Shown here: in pieces, positions 44,578-53,605 of the stretch | How positions within the stretch are numbered: position 1 is the stretch's first letter | Layout of the letters: every line of letters begins with the position of its first letter | Source of the DNA: Enhygromyxa salina | GTDB taxonomy: Bacteria; Myxococcota_A; Polyangia; Nannocystales; Nannocystaceae | DNA length: 64,000 bases | Direction: 5' to 3' | Assembly: GCF_002994635.1 (NCBI RefSeq) | Contig: NZ_PVNL01000046.1 | Span: 23,795-87,794 of the forward strand | The notes under the pieces: model-generated | Databases searched by the model: none | What the model was told of the DNA's origin: nothing | What the model saw: the letters and a program-made list of their open reading frames with translations, nothing else | Program-made: the position numbers and the translations under genes

Positions 44578-45978
44578 CTAACCAGCCGCTTCGGCCAGGC
44601 GATCCAAGAACGCCCGCGGATCCGCCTTGGCCGGGATCGGCACCCAGGTCTCGTCGAACTCCATCCCGGCCGTGGCTGCGTGGCCCCGGGCCGAGTCGTA
44701 GTCGCCCAGCCGAACCTCGAGCGCGGCCGCGTAGAAGTACCGCAGACCTCGGCGGAAGGGATCCTGCTCGAGGTCGATCTCGAACAGCAGCGCGTCGCGG
44801 GTGATCTGGGCGATCTCCAGCTCGTCCTGGTTGGCCATGATCACCAGCGACTCCAGATCATCCACGATCATCAGCGCCACCCGCTCGTCGAGCTCCTGGT
44901 CTTCGAGGGTCAGCCCGCGGATCAGCTGGGTCAGCCGCTCGGACGCCTGGATCGCGCCGCCGCGCTCGCGCTCGACCTCGGCGATCCCCAACATCGCCCC
45001 AGTGTGGTTGGGCAGCAGCTCGACGGACAGCTCGAAGTGCTTCGCGGCGGCGTCGAAGCGCTTGGCCATCAGCGCGATCTCACCGCGCAAGGCCGACACC
45101 TGGGCCCGCTGCGACAGATCCCCCAGCTCGGTGTAGCGCTTGGCTGCCTCGGCGGCGAGCCGCTCGGCCTCGTCGAGCTCGCCCTGCTCGTAGGCGATCG
45201 CGCCGAGCATGTACGTGACCGAGGGATCGTCGAACCCACCCTCGAGCGCCTGGTGCAGGAACGGTCGCGCGGCGGTGCCCGAGTAGGTCTGCATCTGCAC
45301 GCCAGCCCACATGTACGCGAGGTCGGGCGTCATGTGGTGCTCGGCCGCCAGCGTCGCAAGGTCGCTGTTCATGATCGCCGACGCCCGCTTGCCGACCTCG
45401 GGGTTGGGCGGACAGGAGGCCGCGAACCCGGTCACGCGGACCCGCGCGATCCGGGCCTGAGTGGCGAGCGCTGGCGAGTTCTTGCCCGCCTCGATCGCGT
45501 CGTCGAGGTTGGTCAGCAGGGCCTCGACCGAGAGGTCGCCCGGGGCGACCTTGGTCTGCGGATCGTAGTCGACGATGCGCTCGTGCGGGCCGAGATCATC
45601 GGGCAGCCGCCACGCGACCCCGCGAATGCAGGTCGTGAAGTACAGCGCGGCGATGTCGGCCCGCGCGACCGCGATCCAGTGTCGGCCCGAGCTGCTCGCG
45701 GCTGCGGCCAGCAGCTTGTCGGCGCTGTAGGCCTTGCCCTCGCGCAGCAGCTCGCGAGCCTGCTGCATGGCCTCGAGCGCGGATCCGTCGGTGTGGGCCT
45801 TGGCGACCTCGATCAGCGGGCTCAGATCCTGCCAGGCCGGCCAGCTGCCCATCGGGACCTCGGCCTGCCGCTCCATGCCCGCGCGCACGCAGCCCGTGCT
45901 TGCGCCGCCGACGAAGGCGCAGCTGAGCACCACGGCGAGGCCAACGCGGGCGAACCGAGACAAACTCGAGAGCGGCAT
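44578..45978 (-). CDS. TPR-repeat lipoprotein
   Basis: A 466-residue protein. The signal peptide MPLSSLSRFARVGLAVVLSCAFVGG ends in the lipobox STGC. The mature part is all-helical with TPR-like units (DDPSVTYMLGAIAYEQGELDEAERLAAEAAKR; FDAAAKHFELSVELLPNHTGAMLGIAEVERE). It probably serves as an envelope scaffold. I chose the ATG at 45978; a start at 46068 adds 30 residues that do not fit a signal peptide. It converges with 44007-44540 and diverges from 46115. Confidence 0.72.
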   Translation of the reverse strand: MPLSSLSRFARVGLAVVLSCAFVGGASTGCVRAGMERQAEVPMGSWPAWQDLSPLIEVAKAHTDGSALEAMQQARELLREGKAYSADKLLAAAASSSGRHWIAVARADIAALYFTTCIRGVAWRLPDDLGPHERIVDYDPQTKVAPGDLSVEALLTNLDDAIEAGKNSPALATQARIARVRVTGFAASCPPNPEVGKRASAIMNSDLATLAAEHHMTPDLAYMWAGVQMQTYSGTAARPFLHQALEGGFDDPSVTYMLGAIAYEQGELDEAERLAAEAAKRYTELGDLSQRAQVSALRGEIALMAKRFDAAAKHFELSVELLPNHTGAMLGIAEVERERGGAIQASERLTQLIRGLTLEDQELDERVALMIVDDLESLVIMANQDELEIAQITRDALLFEIDLEQDPFRRGLRYFYAAALEVRLGDYDSARGHAATAGMEFDETWVPIPAKADPRAFLDRLAEAAG

Positions 45979-46114
45979 ATCCAGGCGCCAGCGTAAAGCA
46001 GCGAGCAGCCAGCTCCAAGTGGCCGCGCGCGGTGAGTTTGCGACGCCGCGCCCGCGCCCCAGGCTCATGCTTGGTCAGGCGGTGGACTTCGGTTAGCGTG
46101 GGCAGCGAGCCCGC

Positions 46115-46402
46115 ATGCCACGTCCTCGTCGAGTCTTCCTGTGTAGCGCCCTGCTGGGCGCCAGCGTGCTCCTCACCGCCTGCGCCAAGAAGCCCAGTGA
46201 AGCGCAGTGCGACGAGTTCGCCGATCACTTCGTGAAGCTGCTCGAGGAGTCGCGCGACAAGCCCGACTCACGCATCAAGAAGCTCGCCAACGATCAGCGC
46301 GACAAGGTCGTCGAGGCCTGCGTCAGCGAGGGCAGCGTCGCCGAGGTCGAGTGCGTGCTGGCCCAGACCTCGATCGCCGCGGTCGAGTCCAACTGTAAGT
46401 GA
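46115..46402 (+). CDS. Small lipoprotein
   Basis: A 95-residue protein with an N-terminal MPRPRRVFLCSALLGASVLLTAC, a good lipobox, and a short helical mature domain with four Cys (QCDEF, EACVSEG, VECVL, SNCK) that could form two disulfides. Many myxobacteria encode several such small Cys-rich lipoproteins. Function unknown. Confidence 0.7.
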   Translation: MPRPRRVFLCSALLGASVLLTACAKKPSEAQCDEFADHFVKLLEESRDKPDSRIKKLANDQRDKVVEACVSEGSVAEVECVLAQTSIAAVESNCK

Positions 46403-46425
46403 CCTGCAAGGCGCCAGGCCCGGGC

Positions 46426-47193
46426 TCACGCGCGTGAGCGGGCGCCGTCGTCTCCGGCGATCATGCTCAGCATCCGCCGCATGCCGCCGCGCAGCGCCTT
46501 GGGCATGACCTTGCGGGCTCGCTGCAGCATCGGCACGACCAGGTGATCCCCGATCGCGTCGGCGGCCGCGACCAGGCCCTCTGGCAGCGGCTTGAAGTGC
46601 AGATCCAGGTGGTCGCCCTCGGTCTCGATCCCGTCGAGGGTCATCAGCGAGGTCATCAGACCCAGCGCGTGGCGAACCAGGGGATCCTTGGCGAGCTGGG
46701 GCACCCGCATCAGGTCCAGGACCACGCGGTTGCCGTGCGCGTCGACGATCATGTCGGGCATGTCGGGCAGGTGCTGCACGAGGTCGCCGGGCCGCGACAG
46801 ATCCAGCGCGCGCGTGACGAGCAGCGCGGAGATCTGACTCTTGTGGGTGTCGATCGGGATCATCGACACGTCCTCGAGGCGCAGCTCGAGCCGCATCTCG
46901 TCACCGCTGAGCTGGATGCGATCGATGTAGAGCACCGCGCCCGCGCGGACCCGGGTCCGCATCAGATCGAAGGTCGCCGCCATCCGCAGGCCCGGCGGAA
47001 CCGCGCCGACCTCGACGTCTTCGACGGCGTCGGAGTCGGCCATCTGACCGGCGAGCCAACGAAACGCGGCGAGCGGCACACCAAAGCGCATGCCGATCGC
47101 GTTGCGGAGCACGCGGCTGAGCTCCTCGGGGTGGCTTCGAAGATAGTGCCGCGCAGCAGACAAGACGTCCCCAGGTCGCATCGGTCGCAGCAT
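46426..47193 (-). CDS. Conserved-looking protein of unknown function
   Basis: A 255-residue protein without signal peptide. The middle (GAVLYIDRIQLSGDEMRLELRLEDVSM; HKSQISALLVTRALDLSRPGDLVQHLPDM) alternates like a beta-sandwich or lipid-binding fold, flanked by amphipathic helices; the tail MLQRARKVMPKALRGGMRRMLSMIAGDDG is basic and helical. It may touch membranes. I do not recognise the family. Confidence 0.6.
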   Translation of the reverse strand: MLRPMRPGDVLSAARHYLRSHPEELSRVLRNAIGMRFGVPLAAFRWLAGQMADSDAVEDVEVGAVPPGLRMAATFDLMRTRVRAGAVLYIDRIQLSGDEMRLELRLEDVSMIPIDTHKSQISALLVTRALDLSRPGDLVQHLPDMPDMIVDAHGNRVVLDLMRVPQLAKDPLVRHALGLMTSLMTLDGIETEGDHLDLHFKPLPEGLVAAADAIGDHLVVPMLQRARKVMPKALRGGMRRMLSMIAGDDGARSRA

Positions 47194-47309
47194 ACGAAAG
47201 CCGCGGCCCGCCGTCTGCCAACTGGAGCACTATTCGACGTCACCCCTGTGCAGAGACTTTCACCCGACCCCTGAATCTTGCCGCTGCAAACCAGCTATCC
47301 TGCCCGCGA

Positions 47310-49580
47310 ATGACCACACCCGGCGACTCTCGTGGATTCAAGTGGCACTGGTTAGGCGTGGCGGGGCTCGCCCTCGCGTCGGCGTTGGCTTGTGAAGTCT
47401 CGTCGGGTGGTCGCCACAGCGAGCGCCCCGACGCCGATGGCGGCGGTGGCAGTGACAAGGGATCGCGCGGGGCACCCACCCCCAGCGCGCTGGCAGCTGG
47501 GACGGGGCACGCCTGCGTGTTACGCGAGTCTGGGGCGGTGAGCTGCTGGGGCGCCAACGCAGCCGGGCAGCTCGGCGACGGGACCACCGTCGATCGCAGC
47601 AACCCCGTGACCGTCCAGGGCCTCGGCGACGCCAGGCAGCTCGCGCTCGGGCGCTCGCACACCTGCGCGCTTCGGGCTTCGGGCGCGGTGTCGTGCTGGG
47701 GCGCCAACGATCGCGGACAGCTGGGATCGGGCACCGAGATCTCTGCGTCGCGACCCAGCGCCGTGCGTGGCCTGAGCGACGCGAAGCTGGTCGCCGCGGG
47801 CGGCGACCACACCTGCGCGCTGCGGCAAAACGGCGCGGTCGTGTGCTGGGGCAACAACAGCGACGGCCAGCTCGGCAACCTCACACGCACGACGTGGACC
47901 GAGCCCGCCCAGATCCGCGGGCTCGTCGACGCGATCGGCCTCGTCGCCGGGGAACGCCACACCTGCGTGCTACGCCAGACCGGCGGCGGGATCTGCTGGG
48001 GCGCCAACGACAAGGGCCAGCTCGGCGACGGCACCACCACGGGTCATGAGCGGCCATCGAGCGTCGTCGACATGGCGGGCCTGATCGGGCTGGCGGCCGC
48101 GGGCGCGCGCACCTGCGGGTTTACGGCTCAGTCCGTGTACTGCTGGGGCGAGGACGACGACGGCAGGCCCTCGCCGCGCCCGCGCAAGGTCGCCGAGGGC
48201 AGCCAAAACGACGGGATCGTCGAGCTCGAGCTCGGCCCCGAGCACGCCTGCTTGCGCCACCAAAGCGGGACCGCGCGCTGTTGGGGGCAAAACCGAGACG
48301 GCCGGCTCGGCGACGGGAGCTTCGACTCGAAGTCTCGCCCGTCCCCGGTCAAGCTCGGCTCGGTCCGCGACCTCGCGCTCGGCGAGCGTTTCAGCTGCGC
48401 GCTGCGAGCCGACAACGAAGTCGCGTGCTGGGGCGACGACGCTGGCGGAGCGCTCGGCCAAGGGGACGCGGGCAGCGAGGGCGGGGCCGCGCGCACGGGC
48501 GTTCAGCGGGTCGTCAACCTCGACGACGCGACCGCGCTGGTCAGCGGCGATGGGTTCTCGTGTGCGACCCGCAAGACCGGCGCGGTGCTGTGCTGGGGTC
48601 GCAACGATCTCGGTCAGCTCGGGGACGGCAGCGGCGACGGCTCGCGCGCGATGCCAGCCCCGGTCGCCGGGGTCAGCGATGGCGTCGCGCTCACGGCTGG
48701 GTCTGCGCAGGCCTGCGTGGTCCGCAAGTCCGGCGGCGTGATGTGCTGGGGCGCCAACGACATGGGCCAGCTCGGCCGCTCCCCCGGCGCTCCGATCGTC
48801 AAACCAAACGCGATCCCCAAGCTCGACGACGCGACCGCGGTCACGCTCGGTGACGGCCACGGCTGCGCGCTGCGTCGCTCGGGGTCCGTGTATTGCTGGG
48901 GCAGCGACGCCGAGGGGCAGCTCGGAGATGGCGCCGGGTCGCGCGGCGGGACCGTCGTCCAGCTCGCCGACGCGACGACCTTGAGCAGCGGTCGCGCCCA
49001 CACCTGCGCGCTGCGGCGGTCGGGCGAGGTCATGTGCTGGGGCGCCAACAATCAGGGCCAGATCGGCAACGGGGCCGGGGCCGCCCAGCTCAAGACCCCC
49101 GTCCAGGTCCCCGTCTCGGTCGCCAACCTCAGCGACGCGGCCGAGATCGCCATGGGGCCCGAGCACGGCTGCGCGCGCAGGCGTGACGGCAAGGCCGCGT
49201 GCTGGGGTCGCAACGACGCCGGCCAGCTCGGGAGCGGGACCGAGAGCTCGGTGTGGACCAGTCGCGTGCCCGTCAAGGGCCTCGCCGGCGTCTCGACCCT
49301 CGCGGTCGGCTCGGTCCACGCCTGCGCCGTCGCGGGCGGCCGGCTGTCGTGTTGGGGGGACAACACGGCCGGTCAGGGCGGCTACGTCGGCGGCTCGGCG
49401 ACCATTCCCCGGTCCAGCGTGCAGGGCCTCGACGTCGCCAGCTTGGCGCTCGGTCGTGACCACAGCTGCGCGCGCCTGCGCAGCGGTGAGGTCGCGTGCT
49501 GGGGCAGCAACGAGTACGGCCAGCTCGGCGACGGCGGTCGCATGGTCTCGGCCACTCCGCTGGAGGTCGCTGGGCTGTGA
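47310..49580 (+). CDS. RCC1-repeat lipoprotein
   Basis: A 756-residue protein. A signal peptide ends ASALAC, followed by a Gly/Asp/Ser spacer and then 14 RCC1-type repeats, each with a core CWG.N..GQLG.G and a HTCALR turn (for example SCWGANAAGQLGDG, SCWGANDRGQLGSG, ACWGSNEYGQLGDG). Seven such blades make one propeller, so 14 give two stacked propellers. The conserved Cys in nearly every repeat is unusual for cytoplasmic RCC1 and suits disulfides or metal binding outside the cell. The GTG of the next gene overlaps its stop. Confidence 0.85.
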   Translation: MTTPGDSRGFKWHWLGVAGLALASALACEVSSGGRHSERPDADGGGGSDKGSRGAPTPSALAAGTGHACVLRESGAVSCWGANAAGQLGDGTTVDRSNPVTVQGLGDARQLALGRSHTCALRASGAVSCWGANDRGQLGSGTEISASRPSAVRGLSDAKLVAAGGDHTCALRQNGAVVCWGNNSDGQLGNLTRTTWTEPAQIRGLVDAIGLVAGERHTCVLRQTGGGICWGANDKGQLGDGTTTGHERPSSVVDMAGLIGLAAAGARTCGFTAQSVYCWGEDDDGRPSPRPRKVAEGSQNDGIVELELGPEHACLRHQSGTARCWGQNRDGRLGDGSFDSKSRPSPVKLGSVRDLALGERFSCALRADNEVACWGDDAGGALGQGDAGSEGGAARTGVQRVVNLDDATALVSGDGFSCATRKTGAVLCWGRNDLGQLGDGSGDGSRAMPAPVAGVSDGVALTAGSAQACVVRKSGGVMCWGANDMGQLGRSPGAPIVKPNAIPKLDDATAVTLGDGHGCALRRSGSVYCWGSDAEGQLGDGAGSRGGTVVQLADATTLSSGRAHTCALRRSGEVMCWGANNQGQIGNGAGAAQLKTPVQVPVSVANLSDAAEIAMGPEHGCARRRDGKAACWGRNDAGQLGSGTESSVWTSRVPVKGLAGVSTLAVGSVHACAVAGGRLSCWGDNTAGQGGYVGGSATIPRSSVQGLDVASLALGRDHSCARLRSGEVACWGSNEYGQLGDGGRMVSATPLEVAGL

Positions 49581-50098
49581 GCGATCAAGACCTCGAGTTC
49601 GAGCACGTCGGCACCATGGCCTGCGGCGAGGGTCTGTTGATCTGCGACGTCGAGTACTTCCCCCAGAGCTTCGCGGGCATGCGCCGCGGACCGGTCGGGC
49701 TCGATGTCGAGATCCCGGTCGAGCCTGGGACCTGGCAGGTGCTGATCGCTCGTGAGCGCGACGCCGAGCGCTCGCCTCGGTTCGTGCTGCTGACCCTGGA
49801 CACCGATCTCGACGAGCCCACGCCGATCGACCACGCCGAGGCCGTCGGGCTGCTGCGCGTCGACTCGGGCCGGATCACCGCGATCGACCCGGCGCTGCGC
49901 GACGACCCGATCATGCAGACAGCCGTGCTCGAGGCCCCGCGCGAGCAGGTGCCGTGCATGCTGCGACCGCTCGACTCGCTGCCCACATCTGATCCGCGCG
50001 GGGTCCTGCTCGACATCGACGCCGGGGGCGTGTTCGAGCTCTACGCCCCGGCTGGCGAGCCGCGTCGCGCTGTGTTCATTGCAGTAGGGGCGAACTAG
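49577..50098 (+). CDS. Protein of unknown function coupled to the RCC1 lipoprotein
   Basis: A 173-residue protein with a GTG start inside the RCC1 stop (GTGA). It has beta-rich stretches (GLLICDVEYFP, GLDVEIPVEPGTWQVLIARERD, FVLLTLDTDLDEPTPIDHAEAVGLLRVDSGRITAID) ending in a two-strand hairpin VFELYAPAGEPRRAVFIAVGA. There is no signal peptide, so it should be cytoplasmic although its partner is exported. It resembles immunity-like or DUF4241-like proteins in outline only; I do not assign a family. Confidence 0.6.
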   Translation: MSDQDLEFEHVGTMACGEGLLICDVEYFPQSFAGMRRGPVGLDVEIPVEPGTWQVLIARERDAERSPRFVLLTLDTDLDEPTPIDHAEAVGLLRVDSGRITAIDPALRDDPIMQTAVLEAPREQVPCMLRPLDSLPTSDPRGVLLDIDAGGVFELYAPAGEPRRAVFIAVGAN

Positions 50099-50161
50099 TC
50101 GCGACCGCCTCTGTTCGCCCAATGCCTACGTCGCACGACTTCACATTTGCGGCAGCAACTC

Positions 50162-50449
50162 TCAGCGTTCCCATCGGTCGGGATGGCGGCGTTGGTGCAT
50201 GACCGCGAACACCTCGACACGTTCGGCCTCGACGCAGTAGAGCACCGCGTAGGGAAAGCCCTGGACCAACGCACGTCGAATGCCTCGCTCGAGGTGAGTC
50301 CACGCGAGCGGGTTCGTGGCGATCCTGTCGAAGGTACGATCGAGCTCCTCCGCAAACCGAAGCCCGACTTCGATGTCGCCCTCTTCGAGGTACCAAGCCG
50401 TGGCTTCCATCACCTCCGCTCTCGCTCGAGGTGTCAACTCGAGTCGCAT
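50162..50449 (-). CDS. ParE/RelE-family toxin
   Basis: A 95-residue basic protein starting MRLELTPRARAEVMEATAWYLEEG and ending VLYCVEAERVEVFAVMHQRRHPDRW, both classic for ParE/RelE-type toxins (the C-terminal H-x-R-R-x-P-x-x-W). It would act on gyrase (ParE type) or on mRNA at the ribosome (RelE type). The antitoxin gene ends 7 bases upstream. A start at 50659 is possible for the frame but only copies the antitoxin strand. Confidence 0.8.
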   Translation of the reverse strand: MRLELTPRARAEVMEATAWYLEEGDIEVGLRFAEELDRTFDRIATNPLAWTHLERGIRRALVQGFPYAVLYCVEAERVEVFAVMHQRRHPDRWER

Positions 50450-50456
50450 GTGCGAC

Positions 50457-50717
50457 TCAGCCGGTAGCCCGCTGCTCTCGCGCGCGCTGGACCATGTCGA
50501 AGATCTCGCGGCGAACATCCTGCCACGGCACGGAGCTGGTTCGTCCAGCCCGTAGATCTTCGCGTCGTCGCTCGGCCTCCGCGATCCAAGCTGCTTCGAT
50601 TTCCTCGAAGGAGGATCCGTCACCAACACTGTCTTTGAGCACAGAGGCGAGGGCGGCACGCTCCCCGTCGGGGAGCCGCATCGCAGCCTCGAAGATGCGC
50701 CTGGCTTCGTCGCTCAC
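50457..50717 (-). CDS. Antitoxin of the ParE/RelE-type pair
   Basis: An 86-residue protein with a GTG start (SDEARRIFEAAMRLPDGERAAL), matching the small addiction-module antitoxin family in which an N-terminal helix of this form precedes a helix E..WI.EAERR. The C-terminal part (IFDMVQRAREQR) probably wraps the toxin. Genes are in antitoxin-toxin order, as usual. An earlier ATG at 50774 would add 19 residues not seen in the family. Confidence 0.75.
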   Translation of the reverse strand: MSDEARRIFEAAMRLPDGERAALASVLKDSVGDGSSFEEIEAAWIAEAERRREDLRAGRTSSVPWQDVRREIFDMVQRAREQRATG

Positions 50718-50908
50718 GCCCGACAGTGTAGCGCGATCACGAAGAGAGGGCGCCGGGGACACATCAACGGACAAAGAGCCTCGCGGAGAACGGCGCGTTC
50801 AACGCTTGCCGCTTGCGCGGATTGGCGTGCACGACGAGAGCTCACGCGCTTGCGAGACTCCAGACGTCCACCTCGCCCACGGCATCGGTGACGACTTGCT
50901 CTGTCAGG

Positions 50909-51448
50909 TCACTCGGCAGGAGTCGCGGGCACGACCAGGACTGGGCAGGGCGACTCGCGGATCACCCGATCCGCGGTGCTGCCCAGGAAGAACCGGGCGA
51001 CCCGACTGCGACCGCTGGCCGGGATCACCAGCAGCTGCGCGCCGAACCGCTCGGCCTCCTCGAGGATCACCTGCATGGCGATCCCAGGTCGGACCACGAA
51101 GGTGGTCGAGATCCCGGCCGCGTAGTGGTTGGCGAGGGCCTCGAGGACCTTCATCGAGGCCCTGCGCGCGGCTTCATGGACCGCCTTGATGTCGCCGACA
51201 CCGACCACACTCATGCCGCCGGAGTAGAGCCGCGCGTTGTCGTAGGTCGGCGTCGCGTGGACCAGACACAGCTCACCGGCTGCGTCGACGATCCCGGCTG
51301 CGAGTGAGAGCGCGGTGGTGCTAGCTGGCGCGACACCCACCGTGCCACCGCCATCGATCTCGACCTCGAACCCAGAGTGGACGGCCGCGTCCGTGTCTTG
51401 GGTGAAGTCGATCGGGATCAAGATCCGCCGGAAGGGCGAGGTGCTCAT
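50909..51448 (-). CDS. Universal stress protein (UspA family)
   Basis: A 179-residue protein starting FRRILIPIDFT, with the ATP-binding segment IPASGRSRVARFFLGSTADRVIRESPCPVLVVP (G-x2-x-G…G-S-T) near the C-terminus. An insertion of about 20 residues after the first strand (VEIDGGGTVGVAPAST) is unusual. It is monocistronic; the promoter lies in the 205-base divergent gap to the SGNH lipoprotein gene. Confidence 0.85.
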   Translation of the reverse strand: MSTSPFRRILIPIDFTQDTDAAVHSGFEVEIDGGGTVGVAPASTTALSLAAGIVDAAGELCLVHATPTYDNARLYSGGMSVVGVGDIKAVHEAARRASMKVLEALANHYAAGISTTFVVRPGIAMQVILEEAERFGAQLLVIPASGRSRVARFFLGSTADRVIRESPCPVLVVPATPAE

Positions 51449-51653
51449 GCGGGCAGCCTAACAGTGAGATGCCGCGCTCCGCGATCGCAAAACTCCGACT
51501 GAACGATGTTCTTCTGGGTTCTTGCCGGCAAAAGATCCGCTGGAGCGGGGTCGGCGTCGATGCCGATGATCCGCGCCAAGGTGGTCCAAAGGCCAGTTGG
51601 CACCGAGCGCCCTGATGTAGGATTTGCCGCTGTTGCTGATCGGCGGCCCAACC

Positions 51654-52856
51654 ATGACTTCACTGACTGAGAACTCCGTAGCTGCGCTGTACTTGATCGC
51701 CGGGCTCGCCCTCGCAGGTTGTGGCGACGACCTCGCCCCGATCGCGGGCGACACCACCGAGACCGACTCGACCACCGACGCGCCCGGCGACGGCGACGGC
51801 GACGAGCAGGATGACGCCGACCAGGGCGGCGACGGTGACGGTGATCCCGGTGACGGTGACGGCGATCCTGGCGACGGCGACGGGGACGGCGACGGCGACG
51901 GGGACGGCGACGGCGACGGCGACGGCGACCCCGTCGACTGCATCGCCGCCCAGTACGTCGGCCAGATGCCGCCCGGCCCCGGCTACGGCGACGTCGGCCT
52001 GACGATTGGCTCGCACTGCCAGGGCACCAACCACCAGGACATCCAGGGCATCGAGCGGGTCGTGTTCATTGGCGACTCGGTCACGGTCGGGAGCCCGCCC
52101 ACGCCGACCCAGGACTTCTACCGGTCCGTGCTCGCCGAGGAGCTCTCGTTCTTGTTTGGCATCGACGCGCCCAACCTGCTGTGGCAGACGGCCGATCCCT
52201 TCAACGGCACCTCGGTGGTCAAGGAGGACGGTGACTTCGCCTCGTGTGCCGAGTGGGGCGCGCGGACCGACGACTACATCGCGGGCGGCATGCAGCTCGA
52301 GGACTGCTTCAGCGGCGACGACTTCGAGAAGACCACGCTGGTCGTGACCACGATGGGCGGCAACGACGTCGCGGCGATCGCCAAGGACGCGATCGAGGGC
52401 GTGGAGGAGGACGCGCTGTGGGACGACGTCGAGCAGATGCTCGACTGGCAGCGGCAGATGGTCCACTGGCTCGTCGACGATCCCAACAAGTTCCCCAACG
52501 GCGTGTATGTGGTCTACGCCAACGTCTACGAGTTCACCGACGGGACCGCGGATCTTCTGTCATGTCCCGCGGCCGGGGTCGCGGGGTTCGACAAGAACCC
52601 CGATGACCCGGAGCAGCTGATCGAGTTCATGACCTATATCAACGTCGAGTACGCGAAGCTGGCGGTCGAGACCATGACCGACATGGTGTTCATGTTCGAG
52701 GGCTTCTGCGGGCATGGCTTTCACGCCGATGACCCGGAGACCGCGTGCTATCGCGGGCCGGATCAAGAGACCTGGTTCGACCTCACGTGTATCCACCCGA
52801 CGCCGACGGGCCACCATGAGCTCGCCGACATGTTCCTGAACGTGATCGACGAGTAG
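51654..52856 (+). CDS. SGNH/GDSL hydrolase lipoprotein with Gly-Asp repeat linker
   Basis: A 400-residue lipoprotein (signal ending LALAGC). After Thr/Asp residues comes a linker made almost wholly of GDGDGD (about residues 45-90), then a single hydrolase domain: FIGDSVTVG (nucleophile Ser), TMGGNDVAAIA (Asn of block III) and CIHPTPTGHHEL (Asp/His of block V). It should be an outer-surface esterase or lipase acting on lipid or polysaccharide esters. The start at 51654 was chosen because the signal peptide begins there. The linker is coded by GGCGAC/GGTGAC hexamers prone to slippage. Confidence 0.8.
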   Translation: MTSLTENSVAALYLIAGLALAGCGDDLAPIAGDTTETDSTTDAPGDGDGDEQDDADQGGDGDGDPGDGDGDPGDGDGDGDGDGDGDGDGDGDPVDCIAAQYVGQMPPGPGYGDVGLTIGSHCQGTNHQDIQGIERVVFIGDSVTVGSPPTPTQDFYRSVLAEELSFLFGIDAPNLLWQTADPFNGTSVVKEDGDFASCAEWGARTDDYIAGGMQLEDCFSGDDFEKTTLVVTTMGGNDVAAIAKDAIEGVEEDALWDDVEQMLDWQRQMVHWLVDDPNKFPNGVYVVYANVYEFTDGTADLLSCPAAGVAGFDKNPDDPEQLIEFMTYINVEYAKLAVETMTDMVFMFEGFCGHGFHADDPETACYRGPDQETWFDLTCIHPTPTGHHELADMFLNVIDE

Positions 52857-52860
52857 GGGC

Positions 52861-53406
52861 CTACTCGTCAACTTCGACGAAGCCGGGGTCGAGCTCGAAC
52901 TCGAAGTCGACGATCACCGGGGGGCCGTCGTAGGTCGGGTAGGGCGCGCCGGCGGCTGCTTCACGCAGGCAGTCTTGCAGCTTGGTCGACTTGGCGTGGG
53001 GCTCGGGCATGGTCGCGTTGACGCCAAATGGACGCGAGCGCTCGGGGTTGAGCTTGACCGCCATCGACACGTCGCCGAGCAGCTGCGCCTCGTCGCCGCG
53101 CCGGTCCTTCTCGGCCCACACGCACTCGTCGAGGGCGCCAAACTGGCCGAAGAATGCTTGCTGGACCTCGTACTGGTCGGGGCGCTCGGACCCGAACTTG
53201 TCCATGTCGAGCGAGATGTCGGCGTTGGGGTCGAACTCGGCGACGTTGGCCGTGACCGAGCCGGGGGTCGATGCGCCGCCGATCTTCACGGTGACCTTGC
53301 GCTGGGCGCTCTTGCCCGCGGTGCCGGTTTTTCCACAGGCCGGGAGCGCGAGGAGCAACACACAGGACAGCGAGATGAGGAGGTGGGGGCGAGGGATAGC
53401 GGGCAT
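52861..53406 (-). CDS. Lipoprotein of unknown function
   Basis: A 181-residue lipoprotein (MPAIPRPHLLISLSCVLLLALPAC). The mature domain begins with a GKTGTAGKSAQRKVTVKIGG segment and has the pattern WAEKDRRGDEAQLLGDVSMAVKLNPERSRPFGVNA and LQDCLREAAAGAPYP, which is common in myxobacterial proteins of the same small beta-rich group (with TIGR-type single Cys pairs). Function unknown. It converges with the SGNH gene, 4 bases apart. Confidence 0.65.
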   Translation of the reverse strand: MPAIPRPHLLISLSCVLLLALPACGKTGTAGKSAQRKVTVKIGGASTPGSVTANVAEFDPNADISLDMDKFGSERPDQYEVQQAFFGQFGALDECVWAEKDRRGDEAQLLGDVSMAVKLNPERSRPFGVNATMPEPHAKSTKLQDCLREAAAGAPYPTYDGPPVIVDFEFELDPGFVEVDE

Positions 53407-53605
53407 GTGGTCTCGATTGTGGTAGCGAGTCGTCACTCGTGATCCGAGCCGACCCAGTATTTCTGGTTGGGCCGTTCGACGCCAGCTTCGCCGGGATATT
53501 TTTGCCAGACGGCTCGGGCAGCGTGGGGCAGATCGACCCAAAACAACGTTGTCCCTGCTTGCTCGGCAATCCCCCACGCAACGCGTACACTCGCTCGCGA
53601 TCTTC

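Noticed and set aside
51840..51935. Short tandem repeats as a possible CRISPR array
   Set aside because: The hexamer repeats have no spacers and encode the Gly-Asp linker of a lipoprotein in frame.
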